Origin: Sphingopyxis sp.
Lineage (GTDB): Bacteria; Pseudomonadota; Alphaproteobacteria; Sphingomonadales; Sphingomonadaceae
NCBI GenBank assembly: GCA_002733865.1
Contig: NVXM01000002.1
Location: 124,001 to 188,000 of the forward strand
DNA: 64,000 nucleotides
Reading direction: 5' to 3'
A model generated the notes under the pieces. It was not told the DNA's origin and searched no databases. It was given only the letters and a program-made list of their open reading frames with translations. The translations under genes were made by a program, and so were the position numbers. Of this stretch, positions 55,006 through 63,995 are shown in pieces; positions within the stretch are counted from its first letter, which is position 1, and the number at the start of each line of letters is the position of its first letter.

Positions 55006-56391
55006 TCAGCTTGCCTGCTGCATTTCATATTGCTTGAGCAGATCGTAGAGCGTGGGGCGACTGATCCCCAGCAATTTCGCTGCATTGGATATATTGCCGC
55101 TGGTCTGGGAAATGGCGCGCAGGATCGCCGACCGGTCAGCTGCTTCCCGTGCGGCCTTCAGGTTCAGCAGACCAGACGCGACATCATCGTCAACGTCCAG
55201 ATCCAGATCCTTGGCGGCTATCATCTTGCCATCGGCCATGATCACGGCCCGCTTGATCCGGTTTTCCAGCTCGCGGACATTGCCCGGCCAATGCCAGGCT
55301 TCGAGCGCCGCCAGCGCATCGGGAGCAAGCCCCTTGACCGCAGGATTGATCTCGGCTGCAAATTTTTGCTGAAAGTGCCGGGCCAACAGGCTCGCATCGC
55401 CGGATCGCTCGGACAGCGCCGGGATCTTGATGATGATTTCTGCCAGTCGATAATAGAGATCTTCACGAAACCCGTTTTCCTCGATCATCTTTTCCAGATT
55501 TTGGTGCGTCGCGCAGACTATTCGCGTGTCCACGGCGATCGGCTTGCGTCCACCGATCCGCTCAATCACCCGTTCCTGCAGAAAGCGCAGCAATTTTACC
55601 TGCAGCGGCAGCGGGATATCGCCGACTTCATCCAGAAACAAGGTGCCGCCATTGGCCTGTTCAATCTTGCCTTCGGTGGTCTTTATCGCTCCGGTAAACG
55701 CGCCTTTTTCATGCCCGAACAATTCGGATTCCAGCAAATTCTCCGGAATGGCTGCACAATTGATCGCGACAAAGGCCTTGTTGCGGCGGTCGCTGGAATC
55801 ATGGAGGCCCTTGGCCAGCAGTTCCTTGCCGGTACCGCTCGCGCCCAACAGCATCACCGAGGCATTGGTGTTGGCGACGCGCTCGACCATCTGCGCGACC
55901 TTCAGCATCTCGGGTGCACCGGTGATGATATTGCCCAAAACTCGTCCATCGCCAGCAGCCTTCCCTGCGAGGCTGGCATTTTCCTGCTCGAGCTTGTGGA
56001 CGTGAAAGGCGCGGCGGACAATCAGGCCGAGTTCGTCAATATCGACGGGCTTCTGATAAAAGTCCCATGCGCCAGCGGATATTGCTCGCAACGCACTAGT
56101 CTTTTCACCATGGCCGGAAGCCACGATGACCTTGGTATCGGGTTTCAGGCTTAAAATTGCATCCATCGTAGCAAAGCCTTCAGTGACGCCGTCGGGATCG
56201 GGCGGCAGGCCGAGGTCGAGCGTGACCACATCAGGCTCTTCCGCCCGCAACATGTCGATCGCCGTTTCACGGTCGCCGGCGATGAGCACCTCAAAATCGT
56301 CATATGCCCATTTCAGCTGTTTTTGCAGACCCGGGTCATCTTCCACGATCAGCAGCTTCTCTTTCTTGGGTAGATTTTTGTCCGGCATCAT
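55006..56391 (-). CDS. prsR: PEP-CTERM system sigma-54-dependent response regulator PrsR
   Basis: NtrC-type regulator of 461 residues. Receiver domain with phospho-acceptor D59 (VVTLDLGLPPDPDG); AAA+ domain with Walker A GASGTGKE (183-190), sigma-54 contact loop GAFTGA and GGTLFLDEVGDIPL; and a C-terminal Fis-type helix-turn-helix (GNISNAAKLLGISRPTLYDLL). Overall it matches the PEP-CTERM-box response regulator family. It pairs with PrsK, whose stop overlaps its start (ATGATG). It should activate sigma-54 promoters of exopolysaccharide/exosortase genes, most of which are outside the window. Confidence 0.94.
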   Translation of the reverse strand: MMPDKNLPKKEKLLIVEDDPGLQKQLKWAYDDFEVLIAGDRETAIDMLRAEEPDVVTLDLGLPPDPDGVTEGFATMDAILSLKPDTKVIVASGHGEKTSALRAISAGAWDFYQKPVDIDELGLIVRRAFHVHKLEQENASLAGKAAGDGRVLGNIITGAPEMLKVAQMVERVANTNASVMLLGASGTGKELLAKGLHDSSDRRNKAFVAINCAAIPENLLESELFGHEKGAFTGAIKTTEGKIEQANGGTLFLDEVGDIPLPLQVKLLRFLQERVIERIGGRKPIAVDTRIVCATHQNLEKMIEENGFREDLYYRLAEIIIKIPALSERSGDASLLARHFQQKFAAEINPAVKGLAPDALAALEAWHWPGNVRELENRIKRAVIMADGKMIAAKDLDLDVDDDVASGLLNLKAAREAADRSAILRAISQTSGNISNAAKLLGISRPTLYDLLKQYEMQQAS

Positions 56392-58484
56392 GCTGCCCTT
56401 TCGTCTGCTAAAATTTCGTCTGACACATATTTGGCGAGCGGCAGGATCAACGTAAACCGGCTGCCCTCACCTTCCCTGCTTTCGACTTCCAGCCGCCCGT
56501 TCATGGCCTGCGCGAGCGAGCGGGCTTCATAGGCCCCGATACCGAAACCGCCCTGCTTGGTGGAAGCGAACGGCTTGAAAAGCTGACTTCGGATGAACTC
56601 ATTTGACATGCCTTCACCCTGATCACTGACGTCGATGGCGATGCTCAGGTCGCGACGACGGGCGTTGATGGCGATCGCCTTGTCTTTTGGACTGGCATCT
56701 ATGGCATTCTGGATGAGATGCCCCAGAATCTGCTCAACCCGGGCCGGATCCGCCAACACGGTCAGGTCATCAATGCGCTCGCTTTTTACATCGTGCAGCA
56801 GCTTTTTCTTTTCGATCATTGACCGTATCAGGTCGGCGATCTTGAATGGTTTCGGCTCCTCCGGATGGGCTTTGTTATGCTGCGACAGCCGTTCGAGCAG
56901 ACCGTTCATCTTCTGCGCTGAATCCTGCAAGGTTTCGATCATGTCAGCCTGAAATTCAGGATTATCGGCGTGCCGCTTGGCATTACCGGCGAGCAGACTC
57001 AGCTGGCTGACGAGATTCTTGATATCGTGCATGATGAACGCCATGCGGCGGTTGAACTCGTCAAATCGTTGCACTTCGGAAAGCGATTCCTGGCTGCGAT
57101 ATTCAGCCAGATAACTGGCCACCTGACGGCCGACGACGCGCAGCATATCAAGATCTTCCCAATCCAGCGTTCGGTTGATCCTCGGACGCGCCAAAAGCAT
57201 CAAGCCGGCCAGACGGTCAAAATGGACCAGCGGAACCGCTGCCCATATCTCCTGGTCTGCGTGCATCCAGTCAGGAATGGCAGTGCCGTCGCACTTTTCG
57301 TCCTGACCAGCGCGCAGCGTGTCAAATTCCACAATATGGCTGGAGCTCTCGAAAAATGCCGCCGTCCGGACCTTGCTCGCAGGTACGGGCACCTCGATGG
57401 CGGACCAGTTCCAGCGGGACTGCAGCACCAGCTGTCCGGATTCGTCTGGCACCAGCAGGATACCGGCTGGCGAGTCAGTGATGTCGGCAATCGCCTTGAT
57501 CACGCGCTCGTGAAACGGCTCGCTATCCGGGCCGGGCCGGCCGATAGTATCGGTGAAGCGGATCCACTCCGACCGGTAGTCATAGCGATGCTGGAAAAAA
57601 TTCTTCGCCAGAGTGACTTTCAACCAGGCGCGAAACCGGCCTGAAGGCAGCAGCAACAGCGCGCCGATCGTGGTCCCAAACAGGAAGCTGATCTGGGCCA
57701 GACGGGCGTAGTCGCCGCCAATGATTTGCAACGCCGTCGCAATGACGATCATCATCACCAGATAGCTGCCGATCGCGAACAACGACAGCGAGCGAAAGGC
57801 TACACTGCGCGAGAGTTTGAGATTCCATTCCGTATTGCGCATCGAGGCCAAAGCCAGAATCGGGGCAATGACCGCAATCATCGGGCCGCGCATCGCGTAA
57901 AGCTCGGTCGGGTTTTGCTGCGTCAGATAGGTGATCGTGTACAGATTGAGATCGAACGTCCAGATAGCTGCCAGCGACGCCGTCGGCAGCCGGATGCCCC
58001 ACCGTGTTTCCGGCGCGGAAATGGAATAGAGATTATGCACCAGCACCAGCGCGCCGACAGCAAATATCATCCGCATGACCAGCGAGGTGTACAGGGTAAC
58101 ACCTTCCAGGCGCGGACTTCCGCCAAAGGCTGGAAGCAGCGAATCGACCAGCATCTGGCCGATCAGGACAAAGGTCAGCGCCGCATAGATGACATTGACC
58201 GTTTTCGGCTCATCGCGGCCTTCCCCGGCCTTAAGCAGCGTGAACATGAAAGCCAGCCAGCCAAAATTGCGGAGCGTTTCAGCAAATCGGGCAATTGGCG
58301 ACAGATATCCCTCCACCGCAATCGCAAGCGCCCAGAAGCTGGTCAGCGTAATCGCGACGATCAGCCAGATATGCTTGTCGGTACGCTCCACCTTGCGCTG
58401 AAATTGCCAGATCGCCAGCGCGCCAAACAGAGCTGCGGCGATGGCGTGGCCGAATATACTGATATAATCCAGGAGCGACGGCAT
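56388..58484 (-). CDS. prsK: XrtA/PEP-CTERM system histidine kinase PrsK
   Basis: Membrane sensor kinase of 698 residues. The N-terminal half has about eight membrane helices; a GAF-like domain follows (about 310-460). The phospho-acceptor is H486 (FIMHDIKNLVSQLSLLAGNA). The ATPase domain has LIQNAIDASPKDKAIAI (N box), DQGEGMS (G1) and GGFGIGAYEARSLAQAMNG (G2). Together with PrsR it forms a two-component system. ATG 58484 sits 1 bp after the glycosyltransferase stop; a GTG four codons earlier is possible. Confidence 0.93.
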   Translation of the reverse strand: MPSLLDYISIFGHAIAAALFGALAIWQFQRKVERTDKHIWLIVAITLTSFWALAIAVEGYLSPIARFAETLRNFGWLAFMFTLLKAGEGRDEPKTVNVIYAALTFVLIGQMLVDSLLPAFGGSPRLEGVTLYTSLVMRMIFAVGALVLVHNLYSISAPETRWGIRLPTASLAAIWTFDLNLYTITYLTQQNPTELYAMRGPMIAVIAPILALASMRNTEWNLKLSRSVAFRSLSLFAIGSYLVMMIVIATALQIIGGDYARLAQISFLFGTTIGALLLLPSGRFRAWLKVTLAKNFFQHRYDYRSEWIRFTDTIGRPGPDSEPFHERVIKAIADITDSPAGILLVPDESGQLVLQSRWNWSAIEVPVPASKVRTAAFFESSSHIVEFDTLRAGQDEKCDGTAIPDWMHADQEIWAAVPLVHFDRLAGLMLLARPRINRTLDWEDLDMLRVVGRQVASYLAEYRSQESLSEVQRFDEFNRRMAFIMHDIKNLVSQLSLLAGNAKRHADNPEFQADMIETLQDSAQKMNGLLERLSQHNKAHPEEPKPFKIADLIRSMIEKKKLLHDVKSERIDDLTVLADPARVEQILGHLIQNAIDASPKDKAIAINARRRDLSIAIDVSDQGEGMSNEFIRSQLFKPFASTKQGGFGIGAYEARSLAQAMNGRLEVESREGEGSRFTLILPLAKYVSDEILADERAA

Positions 58485-58485
58485 A

Positions 58486-59874
58486 TCAGCGGGCACCTTC
58501 TGGCCACAACACCACCCGGATGGTCTGCAGGATGATCAGCAGATCCAGAAATGGCGTGTAGTTTTTCGCGTAATAGAGGTCATATTCCAGCTTGTGGCGC
58601 GCATCCTCGATCGACGCACCATAGGGATAATTGATCTGCGCCCAGCCTGTAATGCCAGGCTTGACGATATGCCGCTCGGCATAGAAGGGCATTTTGGTTT
58701 GCAGGTCATCGACGAACTGCGGCCGTTCTGGACGCGGCCCGACAAAACTCATCTCGCCTTTCAAGACGCTCCACGCCTGCGGCAGTTCGTCGATCCTGAC
58801 CTTGCGAATGAATCGGCCAATGCGGGTTATCCGCGGATCGTTCTCGCTGGCCCAGATGGCCTTCCCGCCGACCTCGGCGTCCGCGCGCATTGATCGCAAT
58901 TTGAGAATTTTGAATTTCTGCCCATAGAGCCCGACTCTCTCTTGCGTGAAAAACGAGCCGCCATTGCTTTCCAGCTTGATCAGCAGTGCGAACAACAGAA
59001 TCACCGGTCCCGTAAGCACCAGCAAAAGGAAACTCAGGATTATGTCAAAACCGCGCTTGAACAGGGTCGACAGCCGGCGCCCCGATGAAAATCCGTCCGA
59101 GAAAATGAACCAGCTTGGATTGACGCTGTCGAGATCGACGCGGCCGGTTTCGCGCTCCAGAAAGCTCGACAGGTCATTGACATGAACGCCGGTCGTCTTG
59201 ATCGTCAACAGGTCGGCGACTGGCAAGGAATTACGCCGTTCCTCAAGCGCCAGCACCACTTCGCTAACCTCAAGATCAATCACATGTTGCGGAAGGTTTA
59301 CGATGTCCTGGCGCCGGACAGCGCCCTCGATCAGGCTCGGTCCTTCGTTCATATCGACATAGCCAGCGACGATGAAGCCACTTTCCTGACGTTGTTCCAG
59401 GTTCGAAATCCGGGCCGCTCTCGCGCCGGCCCCCAATATCAACAGGCGCCGTTTGAAACTGTCGCTGTCCAGTACCGCACCGAGCAATATCCGGACGACC
59501 ACCAGCAGGAAGATCGCGAGTAACATCGCGTAAAGGGAATTGGAGCGCCAAAGCGTAATGCCCGGCAGCGCAAAAGAGAGCAGCGCCAGAAAAATTACCC
59601 CCAGCGAAATCGCAACCAGAATCCGGGCAGTGGCAAAACGTACGGATTGCAAGGCCTCGGATCCATAGATCCCCACGGAAATCAGCGACAATTGGAGAGC
59701 AACGGCAAAACTGATAATCGGTGCCGGACGGTCAGCGACTGTCCCTACCGCCATATCGATCTGGAGCGCACGCAAGATCCAGCCGGCCTCGGCCGCCACA
59801 AGCAAAAGCATAAAATCGATAATACCCAGCACAAGCACTGGATAGGGAATATAATGTTTGAACAATCGGATCAT
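58486..59874 (-). CDS. XrtA/PEP-CTERM system sugar transferase (TIGR03013 type)
   Basis: Polyprenyl-phosphate glycosyl-1-phosphate transferase of 462 residues that loads the first sugar of an exopolysaccharide on undecaprenyl phosphate. Four to five N-terminal membrane helices and a cytosolic nucleotide-binding-like region are followed by the bacterial sugar transferase domain (about 270-462): RGFDIILSFLLLVL, ILKLRSMRADAE, SFVGPRPERPQFV, and KPGITGWAQINYPYG. It closely follows the family found in exosortase-A loci. It heads a run with prsK, prsR and the TPR gene, which looks like one operon. Confidence 0.92.
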   Translation of the reverse strand: MIRLFKHYIPYPVLVLGIIDFMLLLVAAEAGWILRALQIDMAVGTVADRPAPIISFAVALQLSLISVGIYGSEALQSVRFATARILVAISLGVIFLALLSFALPGITLWRSNSLYAMLLAIFLLVVVRILLGAVLDSDSFKRRLLILGAGARAARISNLEQRQESGFIVAGYVDMNEGPSLIEGAVRRQDIVNLPQHVIDLEVSEVVLALEERRNSLPVADLLTIKTTGVHVNDLSSFLERETGRVDLDSVNPSWFIFSDGFSSGRRLSTLFKRGFDIILSFLLLVLTGPVILLFALLIKLESNGGSFFTQERVGLYGQKFKILKLRSMRADAEVGGKAIWASENDPRITRIGRFIRKVRIDELPQAWSVLKGEMSFVGPRPERPQFVDDLQTKMPFYAERHIVKPGITGWAQINYPYGASIEDARHKLEYDLYYAKNYTPFLDLLIILQTIRVVLWPEGAR

Positions 59875-59931
59875 AAAGCGCCGGTCTTTCCTGGGTCACA
59901 AGGTCCCTTAAGGAAAATTCGTTAGCTGTCG

Positions 59932-59955
59932 GTAAACTTTACAGGTGATTTTACA
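59932..59955. promoter_or_regulatory. TGTAAA/TTTACA-type half-sites upstream of the sugar transferase
   Basis: GTAAA-C-TTTACA at 59932-59943 and TTTACA at 59950-59955 lie 58-81 bp before the sugar transferase start. They match the arms of the palindrome at 61438-61453 in front of the adjacent regulator gene. AAACTTTACA also resembles the RamB box of corynebacteria as I recall it. Inference only. Confidence 0.35.
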
Positions 59956-60035
59956 CGATATCGCGAAAAATCGTCGCAGTTGTTCAATATGCCGACAGTC
60001 TCCGCAGCCCGTGCGCTGCCGTTTCCAGCCTGATC

Positions 60036-61427
60036 CTAGTCATTCACAAAATCGAATGGCGTTAATCCGCGTTCCCGCTCGTCGAATTTCAGAGCGCGGC
60101 TTCGCGGCGGTGCAGACCGCTGCGAACATTGCGGCCGCGTACAAGCGGAGCAGCCAAGCCCGATCGGGTCGGCATGCTCGATATTCAGGTCCTTGCCGCG
60201 TGCATAGTGCAGCGACGATGCAACTTCGGCAGAAACGCCCAGGCCGATTGCGAAAGCGGGCGTATGGCCGCCCGCACCGGATCCGATACCCTGCACCGCT
60301 CTTGAAAGCGTAAACCAGGTAGACCCGTCTTCCAGGCCCACCAGTTGCGACCGGATCTCGGCCGGCTGTTCGAAAACCCTGTGAATGTCCCAAAGCGGGC
60401 AGCGATGGGCACTCTCGACAAGCGGAGCGTTGCTGGCACCGGCGTAGCGTTTTGAGATCATGCCGGAGCGGTCGATCCGCACCATGAAAAACGGCAATCC
60501 GCGCGAGCCAACCCGTTGCAAGGTGGTCAGTCGATGGGCGACCTGTTCGAAGCCTGCCCCGAACCGGCGCTGTAGCAGCTGGATCCGGTATCCGCTTTGC
60601 TCGCATGCTTTCAGGAACCGCTCATAGGGCATCATCAAGGCGGCGGCAAAATAGTTGGACAGGTGTCGACGGAACATTTTCTCTGCCGCAGGATCGAGAA
60701 ACTTGCCGCCGGCGGCGAGCGCATCAATCTCTGCCTTGGCCTCGATCTGGCCGAGCAACAGTGCCGCCTGAAAGGTCCGGGAAGCGGGATCGAGCATTTC
60801 CGACAACTGTAACTGGCGCGCATGAAGATCGAGCCGTCGCAATTTATCGGGCAAGACCGCCTCTGGCAAAATTCGGATCATCAATTGGTGTTTTACCCGG
60901 AGCCTTTCGGCAATGGCACCGTAGAGGTCACCCGCACCAAGACGCAATTCATCGGCCAGTTTTTCGGCCATGGAGTCAAGATCCGCGAAATGGTTTCGCC
61001 AGCGCTCAATCTCGCGGCGGACGGCCTGTATCGGGTCAGCGGTGTGACCTTCCACCTGGTCGCTGTCTGCCGTCCGATTGTCAAAAAGTCGTACAAAGGC
61101 TTCCGCCGTATTGGGCGAGGCGATCAACCATTCCTCCAATTCAGCCCGATCAATCGAAAGGTCTTCAAACAACGGGTTGGCCAGTCGCTGACGAATGGCA
61201 TCGAGTCCGCCACCGGGCTCCGCAGCGATCAGCTGACGCGGGTCAAAGTCAAACCGTTCGGCGAGCAGCAACATCAAACGGGCGCTGAGCGGGCGTTGAT
61301 TGCGCTCAATCAGGTTCAGATAGCTGGGAGAAATATCGAGCGCTTCGGCCAACGCGACCTGCGTCATGGCGGCGCTGCGGCGCAGCCTTTTGATCGCTGC
61401 ACCGGCAAAAAGTTTCTGATTGGTCAT
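60036..61427 (-). CDS. ScfR/RamB-type XRE transcriptional regulator
   Basis: Regulator of 463 residues. The N-terminal XRE helix-turn-helix (about 9-68, RRSAAMTQVALAEALDISPSYLNLIERNQRPLS) is followed by an IrrE-like (peptidase M78-type) region about 190-270, in which the HExxH metal site is not conserved, and a C-terminal part (about 280-463) of the short-chain fatty-acyl regulator family with three cysteines (GLGCSACTRPQC). Relatives such as RamB control glyoxylate shunt and propionate genes. The effector is unknown here. A palindrome 10 bp before its ATG suggests autoregulation. Confidence 0.9.
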   Translation of the reverse strand: MTNQKLFAGAAIKRLRRSAAMTQVALAEALDISPSYLNLIERNQRPLSARLMLLLAERFDFDPRQLIAAEPGGGLDAIRQRLANPLFEDLSIDRAELEEWLIASPNTAEAFVRLFDNRTADSDQVEGHTADPIQAVRREIERWRNHFADLDSMAEKLADELRLGAGDLYGAIAERLRVKHQLMIRILPEAVLPDKLRRLDLHARQLQLSEMLDPASRTFQAALLLGQIEAKAEIDALAAGGKFLDPAAEKMFRRHLSNYFAAALMMPYERFLKACEQSGYRIQLLQRRFGAGFEQVAHRLTTLQRVGSRGLPFFMVRIDRSGMISKRYAGASNAPLVESAHRCPLWDIHRVFEQPAEIRSQLVGLEDGSTWFTLSRAVQGIGSGAGGHTPAFAIGLGVSAEVASSLHYARGKDLNIEHADPIGLGCSACTRPQCSQRSAPPRSRALKFDERERGLTPFDFVND

Positions 61428-61437
61428 GCCGCGTCTA

Positions 61438-61453
61438 TGTAAATTAGTTTACA
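61438..61453. promoter_or_regulatory. Palindrome in the regulator's own promoter, candidate operator
   Basis: TGTAAA-TTAG-TTTACA is a perfect 6-bp-arm inverted repeat, 10 bp before the ATG at 61427, where a bound protein would block transcription or translation start. Similar half-sites precede the sugar transferase gene downstream. Confidence 0.5.
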
Positions 61454-61543
61454 ATATTTCAAGCGATATTCGCTCTGGCTGAAAATTTGATGACCGCTTC
61501 CGGGACCGAACGCGGTCACCGAAGGTCGGGACCAAATGCAAAA

Positions 61544-61561
61544 GGTAAACGTTTCTTAACC
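61544..61561. promoter_or_regulatory. Shared 18-bp motif upstream of the proline-rich protein gene
   Basis: GGTAAACGTTTCTTAACC lies 49 bp before the ATG at 61611. It differs in two bases from the motif at 29959-29976 and lies at nearly the same distance from the start codon. It reads GTAA-N7-TTAA, near the CtrA consensus. Confidence 0.45.
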
Positions 61562-61610
61562 GCGCGCCGCTATTTGCGGACGGAAATCTAAAGGAAATCA
61601 GGGCAAGGAT

Positions 61611-62009
61611 ATGCTCAAAGAATCAATCTTGCTGGTCGCCTCCACCGGAATGCTCGTCTATGTGTTCGCGCCGTCGGAACCGCCTCCTGCGCCAGAACCT
61701 GCCAAGGTAGAAGTGCAGAAAAAGGTAGAACCCCTGGTCCCGCCTTCGGAGGAAAGCTGGAACAATGAAGACGCAGGTGACGAAGTGTTCACCTTCGGCG
61801 AGCCGGTAGCGTTTGAGGACGGCGAAGCAGATCCGATACAACCCGGTCAGCTTCAACCCGCTGGGACTGTGCCACCAGCAAGATCCAGATCATCTTCGGG
61901 GGGAAACAACAATCCCGTGGCCACCAGCCGCCCGCCCGGATCGCCTGGCACTATGGAAAACCCGATGGCGGCTCCACCTACCGAACCGCCGCCCCCGGGA
62001 GGCAGCTAG
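61611..62009 (+). CDS. Proline-rich anchored protein of unknown function
   Basis: Protein of 132 residues with a single N-terminal hydrophobic segment (about 5-20, SILLVASTGMLVYVFA) and then a Pro/Glu/Ser/Gly-rich, probably disordered region with no recognisable domain (PPPAPEPAKVEVQKKVEPLVPPSEE, later PPARSRSSSGGNNN and PPPPGGS). Probably anchored to the inner membrane and extending into the periplasm. A GGAAA-type ribosome-binding site lies upstream. The stop TAG lies in CTAG shared with the convergent DUF3501 gene. Function unknown. Confidence 0.75.
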   Translation: MLKESILLVASTGMLVYVFAPSEPPPAPEPAKVEVQKKVEPLVPPSEESWNNEDAGDEVFTFGEPVAFEDGEADPIQPGQLQPAGTVPPARSRSSSGGNNNPVATSRPPGSPGTMENPMAAPPTEPPPPGGS

Positions 62010-62599
62010 TCGAGATCTCTCGCCATGTCGCGACGGCACTCATCGCTTATGATTGCGGCATGGCCGTAATTGGGATGGTCAATCTGAACCATCACCTGTC
62101 CTTCCATGCTTTTCCACATCCGCGCCTGTTCGTCGGTCAGCGGAAAATGAACAAATTGCACCGCGCTCGCCTTGCCGTCTGAACGGGTCCGGTCGATGTC
62201 CTGCTCCGGCTCTGCCGACACCTTCTGGTCGCCAATGATCAGGTGAATATGTTTGTCGACACCGCCCAGCCCCTTCAGAAAGGCCGTCCGGCGCACTTCC
62301 TCATCGATTTCGAACATTAGCGTGCCGGTAAATTCGGAACCGTTCGGCACCATCGGATTATAGGCGGCCAGTTCATCGGTCAGTTGCTCATCGCCGCCCT
62401 TTTCGATCCGCAGCATTTCCTGGATCTGCAGCCACATGCTCTCCCAGCTTTCAAACTGGATAGTGGCATAGGGGCCAATGGCCAGCCTCCGGAACTTCTT
62501 GCGAAGGATGGATTCCTGCCGCTTGTCCTTTCGAATCGACTCATAATCTTTCAACGAGATGATATCATCGCGGGTTATTTCATGGGTATCGCGGGGCAT
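62006..62599 (-). CDS. DUF3501 protein
   Basis: Protein of 197 residues, cytosolic, of the DUF3501 family (HEITRDDIISLKDYESIRKDKR, FRRLAIGPYATIQFESWESMWLQIQEML, LMFEIDEEVRRTAFLKGLGGVDKHIHLII). In many bacteria this family is encoded with a GlpC-like iron-sulfur protein and a rubrerythrin. The iron-sulfur gene is present 64 bp upstream; a rubrerythrin would lie beyond the window edge. Role not established; a part in peroxide or iron-sulfur redox handling is inferred from that company. Confidence 0.9.
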   Translation of the reverse strand: MPRDTHEITRDDIISLKDYESIRKDKRQESILRKKFRRLAIGPYATIQFESWESMWLQIQEMLRIEKGGDEQLTDELAAYNPMVPNGSEFTGTLMFEIDEEVRRTAFLKGLGGVDKHIHLIIGDQKVSAEPEQDIDRTRSDGKASAVQFVHFPLTDEQARMWKSMEGQVMVQIDHPNYGHAAIISDECRRDMARDLD

Positions 62600-62663
62600 A
62601 TTGGATCCTCAAATCTTGGTTCTTGCTAGCGGCGGAACAACGCCATTCTGACGCCTTGCGCCG

Positions 62664-63995
62664 CTAAAATCCGTAGGCTTTGGCGATCAGTTCGATCGGG
62701 TGCCCGATCCGCTCGGGGACATCAGACTGACGACCGCTTTCCATGATCTGCTTGAGATGCGGACCGGCGAGCGGGCATTCGCTGACCATATAGTCGGGAT
62801 CGCCTTTGGCGACGGCGCGAGCGGCAGGGCGACCGACCTTGACCGCCTTGTCGAAATTCTCCTTGAAGATACCCCATTTGCCGCCGTGACCGGAACAGCG
62901 TTCGGTGATCGTCGGCTTTGCTTCGGGGATCAGCTTCAGCATCTCCATCGCCTTGGGCCCCATATTCTGGGCGCGGCTGTGGCAGGCAAAATGAATACCG
63001 ATTTTAGCATCCATCGGCTCGATTTCGACCAGCCCCTTGTCCTTGGCAATTTCTACAACATATTCGCTGAGGTCTCGGGTGGCCTCGGCCAGTTTTTGCA
63101 CCGCCGGATTGTCGGGCAGGATCAGCGGCCATTCGAATTTCATCATCAGCGCACAGCTTGGGGTGAGCGCGACGATATCAAAGCCCTCGTCGATGATTGG
63201 CTCGAAATAGGCTGCGACCTCTTCCGCCGATGACGCGACGGCCGGCAGGTCGCCGTTCTCCAGTTTCGGCATCCCGCAGCAGCCGGGATATTCGACCCGG
63301 GTCTGCACACCATTGTGGGACAGCACCTCCAGCGCCGCCTTGCCTGCGGTCTGGTCGTTGAAATTGCCATAGCAAGTGGCATAGATTGCCGCTTTGCGCC
63401 CGAAGGCAGGCGCCTCGGCATTGGGGACTGGACCATGGCCGACATGCTTGTAAGTGAGAGGAACGTCCTCGAATTCTGGCAGATGCGCCCGCTTGTCGAT
63501 CCCGGCGACACGCTCCAGCATACCGCGGGCAAACCCGTTATCCTGTTTCGTCGCCCAGTTGGTCAGCCCCGAAACGGTTCCGGCGACCGCCGCATTGCGG
63601 TCGATTTCGGCCAGCTGCTTGTCGACGAAACCGGTCTTGCCCTTGCGATTCTCAACCGCTCTATGGCGCAGCATCAGATGGGGAAAATCGAGGTCAAATT
63701 CATGCGGCGGAACATAGGGACATTTGACCATGAAACACATGTCGCAAAGCGTGCAGGCATCGACGACTTTCTTCATGTCGCCGGCGGTCAGATCTTCGAC
63801 TTCCTCATTGGGACTCTCGTCGATCAGATCGAATAATTGCGGAAAACTGTCACACAGATTGAAGCATCGGCGACATCCGTGGCAAATGTCGAAGACCCGG
63901 CGCATCTCGGCATCCAGCGCTTCTTCGTCATAGTAAGATTCCTCCTGCCATGCGATCGGATGCCGTGTTGGCGCGCCCAAGCTGCCTTCTGTCAT
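62664..63995 (-). CDS. Iron-sulfur protein with two 4Fe-4S and two CCG domains
   Basis: Protein of 443 residues. Two ferredoxin-type motifs near the start, C38-x2-C41-x2-C44-x3-C48 (CHGCRRCFNLC) and C81-x2-C84-x2-C87-x4-C92 (CTLCDMCFMVKC), bind two [4Fe-4S] clusters. Two cysteine-rich CCG-like repeats follow (CYGNFNDQ ... YPGCCGMPKL, then HFACHSRAQ ... RCSGHGGKWG). This is the GlpC/heterodisulfide-reductase-subunit architecture for electron transfer between a flavoprotein and a membrane carrier. It is not next to glpA or glpB, so the partner is unknown. The start at 63995 is near the edge, and an upstream start outside the window is possible. Confidence 0.88.
   Translation of the reverse strand: MTEGSLGAPTRHPIAWQEESYYDEEALDAEMRRVFDICHGCRRCFNLCDSFPQLFDLIDESPNEEVEDLTAGDMKKVVDACTLCDMCFMVKCPYVPPHEFDLDFPHLMLRHRAVENRKGKTGFVDKQLAEIDRNAAVAGTVSGLTNWATKQDNGFARGMLERVAGIDKRAHLPEFEDVPLTYKHVGHGPVPNAEAPAFGRKAAIYATCYGNFNDQTAGKAALEVLSHNGVQTRVEYPGCCGMPKLENGDLPAVASSAEEVAAYFEPIIDEGFDIVALTPSCALMMKFEWPLILPDNPAVQKLAEATRDLSEYVVEIAKDKGLVEIEPMDAKIGIHFACHSRAQNMGPKAMEMLKLIPEAKPTITERCSGHGGKWGIFKENFDKAVKVGRPAARAVAKGDPDYMVSECPLAGPHLKQIMESGRQSDVPERIGHPIELIAKAYGF

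Noticed and set aside
53500..56154. 884-codon open frame on the plus strand
   Set aside because: It lies opposite the TPR and PrsR genes, which have clear domains. It is Arg/Gln/His-rich with no recognisable motif, as expected for an antisense shadow of high-GC genes.
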